Positions 11,501 through 18,211 of a stretch of 47,366 nt of DNA are shown here, piece after piece. The stretch's first letter is position 1. Each line of letters opens with the position of its first letter. The notes below the pieces were generated by a model that saw only the letters and a list, made by a program, of their open reading frames with translations, made no database searches and had not been told where the DNA came from. This DNA comes from Nemertoderma westbladi (lineage: Eukaryota > Xenacoelomorpha > Nemertodermatida > Nemertodermatidae), in the NCBI GenBank assembly GCA_032718475.1, contig JAUCBJ010003895.1:1-47366 (forward strand). The letters run 5' to 3'. The translations under genes and the position numbers were made by a program.

Positions 11501-13837
11501 ACTTACCTGCTCCGCGTCGGTCCTTCTTTCCTTATAGTTTCGGGACTTCTGACGTCTCATTTCTTCCTCTTCATCGCTTGACTCAGTGTCAGTCCTTAGC
11601 GCTCGCGATGGTTTGCGCGCCGAGGCCCTGACCCAAGCCTCCTCAATAAATTTCTCGGCTGAATTTTCGAAATTGGGATTATGGATATTCGGGACAGGCG
11701 TCCTTACCTGAGGTCTATGTGGTATAGTCTCCTCCGATATGCGTACTCGTTGACTAGGCTGGACTTTATCTAATTCAGGCCTGCTAGGATTAGAATTACT
11801 TCTTACCTGGGCTGCTTCCTTTAACCGTAGGTTGCTAAGCATGTCCGTTATAGGTTGGATGTGCGGCGATATAGCTTGCGCTAAACTAGCACTTAACTCA
11901 TCCCTCGTAATAAATTCCTGGCTAGGGTTCTGTTGTATAGTCGGCTCTATCTGAGTAATCCGCTGTCTCTCATATGATCCCTCTTCCGGTTTAACCCGGA
12001 AGTTCTCCGTCGAACTGGGTCGGCGCTCCGTCCGCGTATTCCAAACCCGCGGGTTCGGTTCGCCAAGTACTCGTCCCGTCGGAGTTTCTCTAAACTCTTC
12101 ATCGTCGTGTTCGGTGTGTAGTGGTGCGATGTTCTGATGACGTGGATTCTGCGCGATGGGTGAAGCACTAATACCAACTGGCGTGCGATATGTAGAGAAC
12201 GGTTTAGCGATCCGTGTACTCGTAATAGCTGGACCGGGTATAGGAATTCTGGTCGTCGTCGACTCGCGTATAGTCGGAGTTCTCGCTTCCTGTTCGGCCT
12301 TCTGCAGTGCGAACAGTTCTCGTAACTCTGTCCCTACACTCGCCCCACATTCTTCGATCATTCGCATCCCCTTCTCGGCGATTTCGTTCGCCTTCCTAGT
12401 CCGTTCTTCGCTCTCTAAACTTAATCTCGCACTTTCCAACTGCGCCAGTTTACGTTCTTCTTCTTCCCTCGCTCGTCTCGCTGCGCTCTCTTCTTCCACA
12501 CGCGCTTTTTCTTCATACAACGCTTGTCGCTCCTTCTCGATCTCGAGTTCGCGTTCCTTACGTTCGCGTTCAAGTTGGAATTCGCGTTTCTTCGCTTCCC
12601 GTTCGCGTTCAAGTTGGAGTTCGCGTTCTTTCTGTTCGCGTTCAAGTTGGAGTTCGCGTTCCTTCTGTTCGCGTTCCGCTTGCTCACGCTTACCTTTCTC
12701 TTCCAACTCCCGCAACTTTGCGTCTAACTTACGTGTTCGCTCCCTTTCTCGTTCGGCTTCCTTCCGTGTTTCCGATGCACGCAAAACTTCCGCCTGTTGT
12801 TCGTCCAGTCGGCGTCTTCTCTCCTCCGCCGAGTTGTGAGAAACAAGGGATCTAGCACATATAACCTTCCCTCGCGCGTGACTAACCTGGGAATCGCCAC
12901 TGTCTCTAGATGCGTCGTCGGGTGGAGTCAACGTCCTCTGTTGGATGTTCTCCGTCGTCGGTAGCACCTGGCCTGGTACCACCACTCCATTCTGCATCAG
13001 CCAGCTAGTAACTTCCCTCTGATAACGGCGCTCCTCTTTATCTTGGATCTCTTCTCGCTCCACTAAGTCTCTCAACTCTGCGTCACTCACCTGAGTCGCC
13101 TGCGCTTGTGATGCCCATAGCAGCCAGTTCTCCGTCCTAACTCGTCGGAATCGCTCCGATAACTCGCGGTGCTCCAACAAGGCTGCTAAAACCCTGTCGT
13201 AAATCCTCGTCGCCACGTCGCTCGACTGAGACTCTACTGCCTTCTTCGCTAGGACTGCAAGCTCCTCCGTCTGCTTGAATAACGCTGAGTTATATCCTCT
13301 TCTAACCTCTACTAACTCTACCCTCCCGATGTTCGCTGAGTCAGCCAACATCTTCCTTACCTTGTCCGTCGTCCGGGTTATATGTCCGGCATGCGCGCGA
13401 AGTTTCTTCTTTATCGCAATATCAAGTTCTCTCTCGCTTACCTGACTCACACTCGGTGGACTTGAAGGATTATTTCGGGAACTACGGGTACTCCTAACAG
13501 CCGCTGGGACCACGGCACTTACCATACCCACAGGTCTGGAAACCGGGCTCCGGGCTCTCGCTTCTGCTACACTACCCTCCCTATCACTCACCTCTGTCCG
13601 GGCTGCTGTGCGGTCCTTCCTTAAAGTAGTGGTAGGGGATCCTAATACTATTACCTGAGGTAGTTCTTCTTCCTCACTAGTCACTGTCTCGTCCTCCTGT
13701 TCACTTACGTCAGCGTCGCTCGCTGCGTCGTCATAGTCGGCATTGTCGTCAACAGTAATATTTACGCTATCGTCTGTCGGCGGTCCGGCCGCCGTCTCAT
13801 AGCTGTCCTCTAGTGCCTCTTTGTCTGAGACACTCAT
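5537..13837 (-). CDS. BEL/Pao Gag-Pol polyprotein, 2,766 aa, intact
   Basis: The ATG at 13837 opens a frame with no stop until TAG at 5539-5537. Domains in order (approximate residues): acidic and charged N-terminal region (1-330); long charged coiled coil with 13-residue repeats (about 335-475); Gag region with a DUF1759-like segment (825-970); Cys/His zinc-knuckle block (1085-1140, CWACLAPGH and CVECGRLHH); retroviral-type aspartic protease with LDTAST (about 1238); reverse transcriptase (about 1630-1800, active site FYMDDG near 1776); RNase H-like region with SDASDTGFG (about 1962); integrase with an HHCC zinc finger (about 2380) and D, D, E at DCFGP (2450), YSDKGTNF (2513) and SWERLV (2563); and a C-terminal DUF5641-like domain (2640-2720). 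Usual BEL polyproteins are 1,700-2,000 residues; the excess is N-terminal. All catalytic motifs look intact, so the element may be active. Confidence 0.95.
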   Translation of the reverse strand: MSVSDKEALEDSYETAAGPPTDDSVNITVDDNADYDDAASDADVSEQEDETVTSEEEELPQVIVLGSPTTTLRKDRTAARTEVSDREGSVAEARARSPVSRPVGMVSAVVPAAVRSTRSSRNNPSSPPSVSQVSERELDIAIKKKLRAHAGHITRTTDKVRKMLADSANIGRVELVEVRRGYNSALFKQTEELAVLAKKAVESQSSDVATRIYDRVLAALLEHRELSERFRRVRTENWLLWASQAQATQVSDAELRDLVEREEIQDKEERRYQREVTSWLMQNGVVVPGQVLPTTENIQQRTLTPPDDASRDSGDSQVSHARGKVICARSLVSHNSAEERRRRLDEQQAEVLRASETRKEAERERERTRKLDAKLRELEEKGKREQAEREQKERELQLEREQKERELQLEREREAKKREFQLERERKERELEIEKERQALYEEKARVEEESAARRAREEEERKLAQLESARLSLESEERTRKANEIAEKGMRMIEECGASVGTELRELFALQKAEQEARTPTIRESTTTRIPIPGPAITSTRIAKPFSTYRTPVGISASPIAQNPRHQNIAPLHTEHDDEEFRETPTGRVLGEPNPRVWNTRTERRPSSTENFRVKPEEGSYERQRITQIEPTIQQNPSQEFITRDELSASLAQAISPHIQPITDMLSNLRLKEAAQVRSNSNPSRPELDKVQPSQRVRISEETIPHRPQVRTPVPNIHNPNFENSAEKFIEEAWVRASARKPSRALRTDTESSDEEEEMRRQKSRNYKERRTDAEQVSWNHRERTRLNNPAELNHLLTRNDATLRDIGKFAARQGLPTQQPQKFMGNHKHWRTFKTYVDEQLTNSTFTPNEKFNYLLQMLHREPRAIADNFVGNERAFELAMKTLSDIYGNKTKMAQSIVEDLGKGGRITTPLELLNLANAISNALDILRTVNLPHHGDHAEVLKSVIRRLNMRYRQKWRKLENKLEGQGKVLTLQHIHDMIATDAVAEMKSNFSEENMRESKPVTGKSMVSFDDDRTTVTFNSVDRYNSSTPAFRSDSRVWSGERLDRPRLKQQELPDGFVGCQYCLLKEVRSDDHKLDSCRRFKELNSEQRRVQVRTLDTCWACLAPGHVRRQCPNSKDGCVECGRLHHKLLHADFHTPTDRYLQRNPHRKGSKEPISIRRNTYTGIQDDGYQPGSSDEDGESSAREVTCQGFTADSSSTSARTYLSSATSEIFSVIPVKLTGDKGSKRIYVMLDTASTLSYIDEEVARAVSSFQNAEEIQIELKSMHGVGDLKGHRISVELDSLLPRDQHTRQERKALPLDGFKCLAMKGFGRQLGKVPPMSPIAQEYFDKLRIPRHQVGYRNVSMLIGAEQLIAHQIWETRPAEPHVNGPHAHRTILGWYTRVPMSYEFTGGDKPMDRYDELQPITQPPLVEPPDIDEFRRTCIDHYSDFSESDEELIPDNVRLSEPLHNDRTDSEPEDYCYQTRGSGSAAHATYLSNVLTYTDIVEGQVAKYRDLDIFQYSEEELQKELIRQDLETGARTVEWLDRDAMEPGGYDLAMSTDEKRSLEMMEDTIRLLPTGHFEVGMLWRRQPPKLENNYNLALKRLNGVRARLLKNPDIREKYCAQINNYFAKGFAGKVEDPDLVTDQTYYLPHHYVTHPDKPDKVRVVNDCAAVYRGMSLNSELMDGPNLNNYLIGILLRFRQRRFAFTCDIEAMFHQVRACKADQDSLRFLWFENEDLSGPVVTYQMYVRIFGARDSPNGTLFVLKKTATAQIGKYPVEVIESILRNFYMDDGLVSKDTAEQAIEVAHGLQECLATGGFPLTKFTTNSEALLESFPVKDRGSGDIELGVEPIPMARVLGLAWNPNSDKFQVRVRFEPSSPDKVLTKRICLSTLSRLFDPMNFISPVILQARACMRKIWLSDLEWDEPISPIHAKQWREWEAELHLLKNIDVPRSYFPNQLVFPADLELHLFSDASDTGFGMVAYLRREVSQDKFETAFVTSRSKTMPVKYMTVPRAELQAAVVSVEVSKQIIEELDTTLTLFYWMDASLVLVYIAADNIALKTFVANRRAQIVDFSTKEQWRHCPGVLNPADITSRGAMPAEFCQEESQEFWLHGPDFLTRTQEHWPERLKIVTNPMPEDAEVKVEKVSKSKSKAKLKSLERPEESLERPEESLERPGDLSDQQTYVTTRSGRVSYDIKPPLQTKPESQLVSDGQKMTDKMDPLVSKPAGLDSKLPLVSGQPSLALESCSIYDKLLNSSASWLTICKGTAWLSRYILYLCLKHSKHLREPLSTNSERIRKLKQPLTEDEIDQAELKHLKHYQMCAFPKEFHLLSAQRPVLYKPLRKWSPLIHKGLICHRSRIQTVDINSQFRFPVIIPSHPIELQRAILWDIHKRLHHAGRLHCLSAARQRFILLQPSRAVGTMYDACLVCKRVNTRVLEQEMAELPEARVQAYDPPFTNTGVDCFGPIEAKSGRLTHKRWGLLLTCMASRAIHIERVADMSTKSLLLALKRFMARRGLVKAFYSDKGTNFVGGNSELNAAHKAAQNKEISAALLPQRVEWRFNTPESPWRGGSWERLVRSVKQAIAKTLPVNKQLTDDELVTAFIEIEHTLNSRPIAMLPDGVALTPNHLLMQSPAFLVPASEPVSADLYSRKSWKVTQLVAYTFWEYWREYYLPTISTRTKWYKTVRSLQRGDYVLITEPIVKRKYWETGVILHTHPDVQNIVRTVTVKIRCKCPHPKKCKTNGLHTLDRPVQDIVLLEETRIETGDYSLSPASKQN
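7184..7199. promoter_or_regulatory. Palindromic motif site 3, inside ORF
   Basis: CAAACCCGCAGGTTTG lies inside the polyprotein gene, where it encodes part of SKPAGLD. The motif starts at the third base of a codon. Confidence 0.65.
7348..7405 (-). repeat. Coding 21-bp tandem triplication
   Basis: Three 21-bp units give the peptide repeat SLERPEE three times between the RNase H-like region and the integrase. This linker is rich in charged residues. The length is a multiple of three, so the frame is kept. Confidence 0.85.
9421..9436. promoter_or_regulatory. Palindromic motif site 4, inside ORF
   Basis: CAGACCCACGGGTCTG lies inside the polyprotein gene, where it encodes part of QTRGSG. The motif starts at the first base of a codon. 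Confidence 0.6.
12042..12057. promoter_or_regulatory. Palindromic motif site 5, inside ORF
   Basis: CAAACCCGCGGGTTCG lies inside the polyprotein gene, where it encodes part of EPNPRVW. The motif starts at the second base of a codon. Confidence 0.6.
12535..12690 (-). repeat. Coding tandem repeat in coiled coil
   Basis: Four related 13-residue units (consensus REQKERELQLE with flanking residues) are encoded in tandem by 36-39-bp DNA units. They form the core of the charged Glu/Arg/Lys coiled coil in the Gag N-terminus. The near identity of the DNA units points to recent unit expansion. Confidence 0.8.
13523..13538. promoter_or_regulatory. Palindromic motif site 6, inside ORF
   Basis: CATACCCACAGGTCTG lies near the 5' end of the polyprotein gene, where it encodes part of SRPVGM. 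The motif starts at the third base of a codon. A GGTAAG site directly adjoins it. Confidence 0.55.
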
Positions 13838-14938
13838 AGTCTAAATGATGTTTGCCTTCCGGCAAAAATCTCGCAAAAGTTCGAGATATAATTATAATTT
13901 AACCGAAATACGGTCAAATTATTTGTCAAATAATCAGTTGGTCCAAATGTCAAATAAATTCGCAATGCAATATTGTGAATTTAATGGGGTATATAGTTAT
14001 AGCAAATACTAACACAATATTTAAACAAAATATTATTATATAGCTACTATATAGTATTAAATACCGGTATAGCACAAAATAACTTTTGAATCTAATACAA
14101 AATATTCAAAATATACTTGCCGCCCGAATATTTCTAATTTTATATATATATAGCTCTAATCAACGTAATTTTAATTTCAAATATTATATGTATCCACTAG
14201 CGCGTGGCTACATCTTCGGGTTGCGACTCTCTCTAACTCTCTCTCTAACTTGAGCGATTCAAAAAACCATGGCCGGCTAAACCTAAATATCCTAACTAAT
14301 AAATTGAGTTCAGCTTCGCAGTTAAACAACCGATAATTTTTTACTGCTTCCACAAACACACTGGTGCCAACAGAACAACTAACCTTGTTTGCTGTGAGAT
14401 TCCACGTCCGCGTCCAAAGATTCAGTCCCTTCGCTGATTGCAAACCGAACCCGCAGACCCACACGAACCCCAAACTCAGAAGTTCCGTCTTGCCATGTAT
14501 CTCCAGATGGTATAAAATAACTAAACGGTTACCTAACATACCGGTACAAAACTCTAGAATTTTACAAATAATTTTGACCGAAAACTGAATTCTCGCAAAC
14601 CTAGCTAAAATTTTCAAAAACTTACTAATTACAATTTGCCCTAAGGCCTAAGGAACTGCTGTATTCGCAATTAGCAAAAACGCACTACCGTACATTCACT
14701 GTATGCAGTACAGTAAGTAAAACAGTACACCAACCTAACAGCCTAATGATACTGTGTGTGTGGTACGGCAAAACAAATGTCCCTTCTACCGTACGCAGTA
14801 ACAACAATCAGCCTAATGTACTACTGTACTATTGTACGCAGCCAGTGAATACAGTAATCTAAACTAACAGCCTAAAAGAATATACTCAATGTTCTACTGT
14901 ACGCTACAGCCTACAGCAAACAATAACACATACCTTAC
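13838..14938 (-). other. BEL 5' leader between LTR and polyprotein start
   Basis: The 1.1-kb leader holds a 146-codon minus-strand open frame (14617-14177), a possible upstream ORF with no recognisable domain and no sign that it is real. Between 14690 and 14935 the motifs ACAGCCTAA and CTGTACGCAG recur several times. A half-match to the palindromic motif is at 14446-14461. No clear tRNA primer site adjoins the LTR. Confidence 0.45.
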
Positions 14939-16523
14939 TGTTAAACAACCGCGACACCTATACTAACAGCAGAACTGTTGAACAGACCAATACCCGTTAA
15001 TATCCTTCTGCCAACCTAATAAGTTCTCGTCTAACCAATAAGACACAAAGACTGCTCTACTGTTAAGTAAAGGGGATCAGGAGCGTGCTATTACTAAATT
15101 GTAAGGGTTGCTAAATACAAAACCGCTACTTACCGTTGGATGGCGCTAATCTGCCGTCCGCTAATATATTTTACTAAATTTACACAACTCCTGCAAAATC
15201 GCTTGTTCCTTTCTCTACCGATCGCTCGATAGAGAGCTAACTGTTCGAATCTATAAGCCACGCGGGAATAACCAAAACAATAAACCCGAGTCGGCTCCCT
15301 AAGCTTACTTAAGACGAGTACGAGGGGCTTTGCACTCAGAGTATATTCTTACGCCTAATTTTACTACTGAAATACGCTAATGCCTACGTCTTTTCTAATC
15401 GCGAATACTGAGGGTTCCCTAACGAAATGTGTGAATGCGAGAATATTTAAATAAATCAAAATTGGTACAGTACAATGTCTTTCGTAGGTGTTACCGCTCT
15501 GGGTCTAAACTTGCCTGCAGCTGGCTTTAGGCCAGCAACTTACTAGTGTCTTGCGTACTAACTATTGCGATCTAGTTTATTGCCCGCTAATGCAAATAAC
15601 CGCTTAGCGTGAATAGTTTACGGTACTCTAAATTATTACCTTAGCTACTCTCCGCTATGCTGCGTACTAATTCTTAATTTTACTAATTAATTACAGTCAC
15701 AAATATGTAACAGCCTAAAATACTGTATTACTTTGACCTAATCAGTAATTATTTACGGTAAACTAAGAGATAGAATCAATCAAAGGGAAAAGAGCGCCTA
15801 TCTAAGCATTCGTAATCATAGGCACACTTTAGTAACACACCAATCAGCGTCAGCAATCACAGATCACAATAGCACGACTTGCAATTATACAATCTGCAAT
15901 TATATAATTCGCAACTTACTTACGTACTTACCCACTTACTTACTGTAAGGTATGCAGGCCCCTCCCGGGTACATCTAGGCTTCCTAACTAACCCAATTCC
16001 TGCCCCCTAATACTAAATAGAGACAAAACCTTGGATCATCAGCCCCCTAATTACTGTACCGGCGAGCGGTCTCCAACCCACAGTCCAAACTGCCCGACCG
16101 CAACGTTGACCCCCGCCAGCGTTGCCCGCTTTTGAATCCTCCGCTCTCCCTTAGTCGCCCAACCCCCCGATGTGCCCACCGCCCACTGGCGCCTTAGCCC
16201 TCCATTATGCTAATAGCTACCGTAGCGGCGCATGCAAATCACAAAGTCTGACAGTCTCAGAAATCCCTTAGGATTATTGCGCAGAAAGGAATCACGTAGA
16301 ACCATTAATCAAAAGGTAGAAATCATAGTTCAGTTGTAATTAGCAGTAATCGACAGGAATTAATTGAGAAACACAAGCAAGAATAATCGCACTCGAATTA
16401 TTTTAAGAAACTAATCAAAATTAGCAAATTGCAGAAAATCAGTCAAAAAATACATAGGGACAGCTCAGCAAGTACAACAGCAATAAGTGGGGTGTCACAT
16501 GGGGTTCTACCGGCACGCCGTCA

Positions 16524-16681
16524 ATTTATAGGTGATCCGAGTGGGATGATGCAATAGGGTGACTCAATCGCTCTCCTATTGGCTCTCCAGTCCGTGCTAG
16601 CACTAGACCAACCTGGAAGCAGCTAGTCCAATAAGGAGGCCGGATTGTAGCCCTATTCCCTCAAATTATTACCATATATGG
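16524..16681 (-). promoter_or_regulatory. Candidate LTR promoter: CArG box, CCAAT, TATA
   Basis: On the minus strand, in transcription order, come a perfect CArG box CCATATATGG (16672-16681) inside an 18-bp palindrome (16668-16685), an inverted CCAAT at 16628-16632, a CCAAT at 16578-16582, and TATAAAT at 16530-16524. The order and spacing fit an RNA polymerase II promoter with a start near 16495. CArG boxes are binding sites for SRF/MADS factors. The same sites lie in the 3' LTR at 2306-2463. If right, U3 is about 560 bp and R-U5 about 1.5 kb. Function is inferred from motifs only. Confidence 0.5.
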
Positions 16682-16948
16682 TAATGGTTCACGTCTCTGG
16701 CTGCTGAATGGCCAGGACAGCGTCCCTATATGCTAGCCCTACTAAAGCTAATATCAGCAAGCACGGAATCCAGGGTCCGAATAAACTTACCCTGGAACTA
16801 TCTACATATAACCTAATACAAAATTACGTAGGTAGAGCTACATACTATACAAAATGAATGGATGCAAAATATATGGGCGTTTTAACTTCCTTACCTAAAT
16901 ACCACTGCGTTATTATGCCTTATCTAAAATATCATGCTGCACAATGGA

Positions 16949-17022
16949 CTAATATTACGTACAGTATAACGGACTAATATTGCATACTGCATAACGGACT
17001 AATACTGCATACAGTATAACGA
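16949..17022. repeat. 25-bp tandem repeat in LTR U3 (also 2731-2804)
   Basis: Three copies of a unit starting CTAATATT and ending AACGGA, with a period of 25 bases, lie about 35 bases inside the outer end of the LTR. The same array is at 2731-2804 in the other LTR. Repeats at this place in U3 are often binding sites for transcription factors. Confidence 0.75.
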
Positions 17023-17567
17023 CTAATAATGTGGATACAGCGCCATATACCGTAACACATTAGTCGTAATTTTTTCTTATCATTAAAAATCTTGCCTTGC
17101 AAGGATTCGAAATATGTAACAATATCTGAATTTGGTTGAGAAACAGGAGATATAGGCGTTCAAAGATTGCAATAATTATCGTTCGCTATATGCCATTTAT
17201 TGTATTTAATAAATACACGATGTTCTGGAACATTTTGTTTAAGTATGAATAGCTACGCAATAGATATATTGGATAGGAATACCGCTGTTGCCAACCAACT
17301 TATAAAATAAATAACACATTCTAGAATTTTGTGTATTTATTTAATATAATAAATGGCCTGCAGCGAACGATAATTCTTGGAATCTTTGAACGCCTATATT
17401 TCAGCTGTTTCTCAACGAAATTCAGATATTGTTACATATTTGGAATCCTTGCAACGCGAGCTTTTTAATGTAATGAAAAAATTACGACTAATGCGAAGAA
17501 TGGCCACGATGCAAAGGGTGCGATTTCGCAAAATACATTTTTTTTAAACGCTTATAAAAAAAATGTC

Positions 17568-18211
17568 ATGGCATATCGAAAATTCCGGCTTCATGGGGTC
17601 ATCGACGGTGAAGAAGCTCCATTGGAGGAGGACAGTCCTGACACCAACAGTAGTCAAAGTACAGATGAGATCGCTACTGTAGCTTCAGATGCTGTCCATA
17701 CGGCTGATGCTAATGATCACACTCTTGACCCATTATTAATTATCCCCAGTGGTTTGCTGACACAGGTACTGGCAGCTATAGATGAACATCTAGCGGATCT
17801 GTCCCATACAGGAGGACGCTCCAGTCAGTTAGACTATGCCGACTATTCGATGGAAGAGTTGGAGAGTTTGGTAGAGATTCAATACAGTTTTCCCAGCCTG
17901 GAACTGCCTTTAAGGATGACAGAGGCTCCTGGAGTGACCTTCATCAACTGAAGGTATCGAAGGACACCAATGATCCTGCCGTTTGGAAACATTCAGCATC
18001 AGGATACGTCCAATGATTCTTCAACTCAATGGGGAGACTAGAGACCCAACTGCTTAGAGGGCACCTCAACCAAGAAGAACAAAGTCAGTTGTTGTACCAG
18101 GTACGGGAACGCATAGTGCGAATTCGGCTGATTTTGCCAGCTTTCGAGGAAGCGTCAATTCTAATCCAAGATACATACGTCTTTGCAAGTAGCCGAAATG
18201 CAAAAATTTAG
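17568..18211 (+). pseudogene. Unidentified broken ORFs next to foldback arm
   Basis: An ATG at 17568, inside the foldback right arm, opens 127 codons ending at 17951. A second 60-codon stretch in another register (18029-18211) ends ...IQDTYVFASSRNAKI. The first is acidic and Ser/Asp-rich (EEDSPDTNSSQ...); the second is helix-rich (LLRGHLNQEEQSQLLYQVRE). The composition looks like real protein, so I read this as the C-terminal part of a decayed gene, possibly one belonging to the transposon that supplied the foldback arms. I do not recognise the family. A frameshift or an intron lies between the two parts (17952-18028). Confidence 0.4.

Larger units (their letters stand above)
721..17057 (-). 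mobile_element. Full-length BEL/Pao LTR retrotransposon (16.3 kb)
   Basis: Two 2,119-bp direct repeats (721-2839 and 14939-17057) begin TG and end CA and flank an internal region that encodes a BEL/Pao polyprotein on the minus strand. The bases just outside are CATTA on both sides (716-720 and 17058-17062), a 5-bp target duplication. Uninterrupted versions of the target occur in the foldback right arm (near 17478-17500) and at about 21650-21665, so the insertion is proven by two empty-site relatives. The LTRs showed no difference on reading and the ORF is intact, so insertion is recent. BEL elements are usually 5-10 kb; this one is far larger because of long LTRs, a very long N-terminal coding region and a 2.7-kb 3' region. 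Confidence 0.95.
14939..17057 (-). repeat. BEL 5' LTR
   Basis: In element orientation this is the upstream LTR (minus strand, 17057 down to 14939). It equals 721-2839 at a constant offset of 14,218 with no indel. It contains the TATA, CCAAT and CArG sequences annotated separately, and a 25-bp tandem repeat near its outer end. A primer-binding site just inside (14938 downward) was sought, but no TGG-initiated tRNA complement is evident. Confidence 0.93.
607..17601. repeat. Foldback inverted-repeat element, interrupted by the BEL insertion
   Basis: The left arm is 607-720 continued at 17063-17235. The right arm, about 17318-17601, is its reverse complement with scattered mismatches and indels. 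The left arm starts TGACCCCATGAAGCCGG and the right arm ends CCGGCTTCATGGGGTCA. The arms enclose a loop of roughly 80 bases near 17236-17317. Without the BEL insertion the element is about 0.66 kb with arms near 290 bp, the shape of a MITE or foldback transposon. No transposase is seen between the arms. A single left arm recurs at 21545-21815 after FReD copy B. No clear target duplication was found. Confidence 0.7.

Noticed and set aside
12156-12839. 227-codon plus-strand ORF, rich in Ser/Arg/Phe
   Set aside because: It is the antisense of the repetitive Glu/Arg/Lys coiled coil of the BEL polyprotein; its repeats mirror that gene.
14920-14938. tRNA primer-binding site next to the BEL 5' LTR
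   Set aside because: The sequence inside the LTR does not begin with a TGG-type complement to any tRNA 3' end that I recognise, so no site was annotated.
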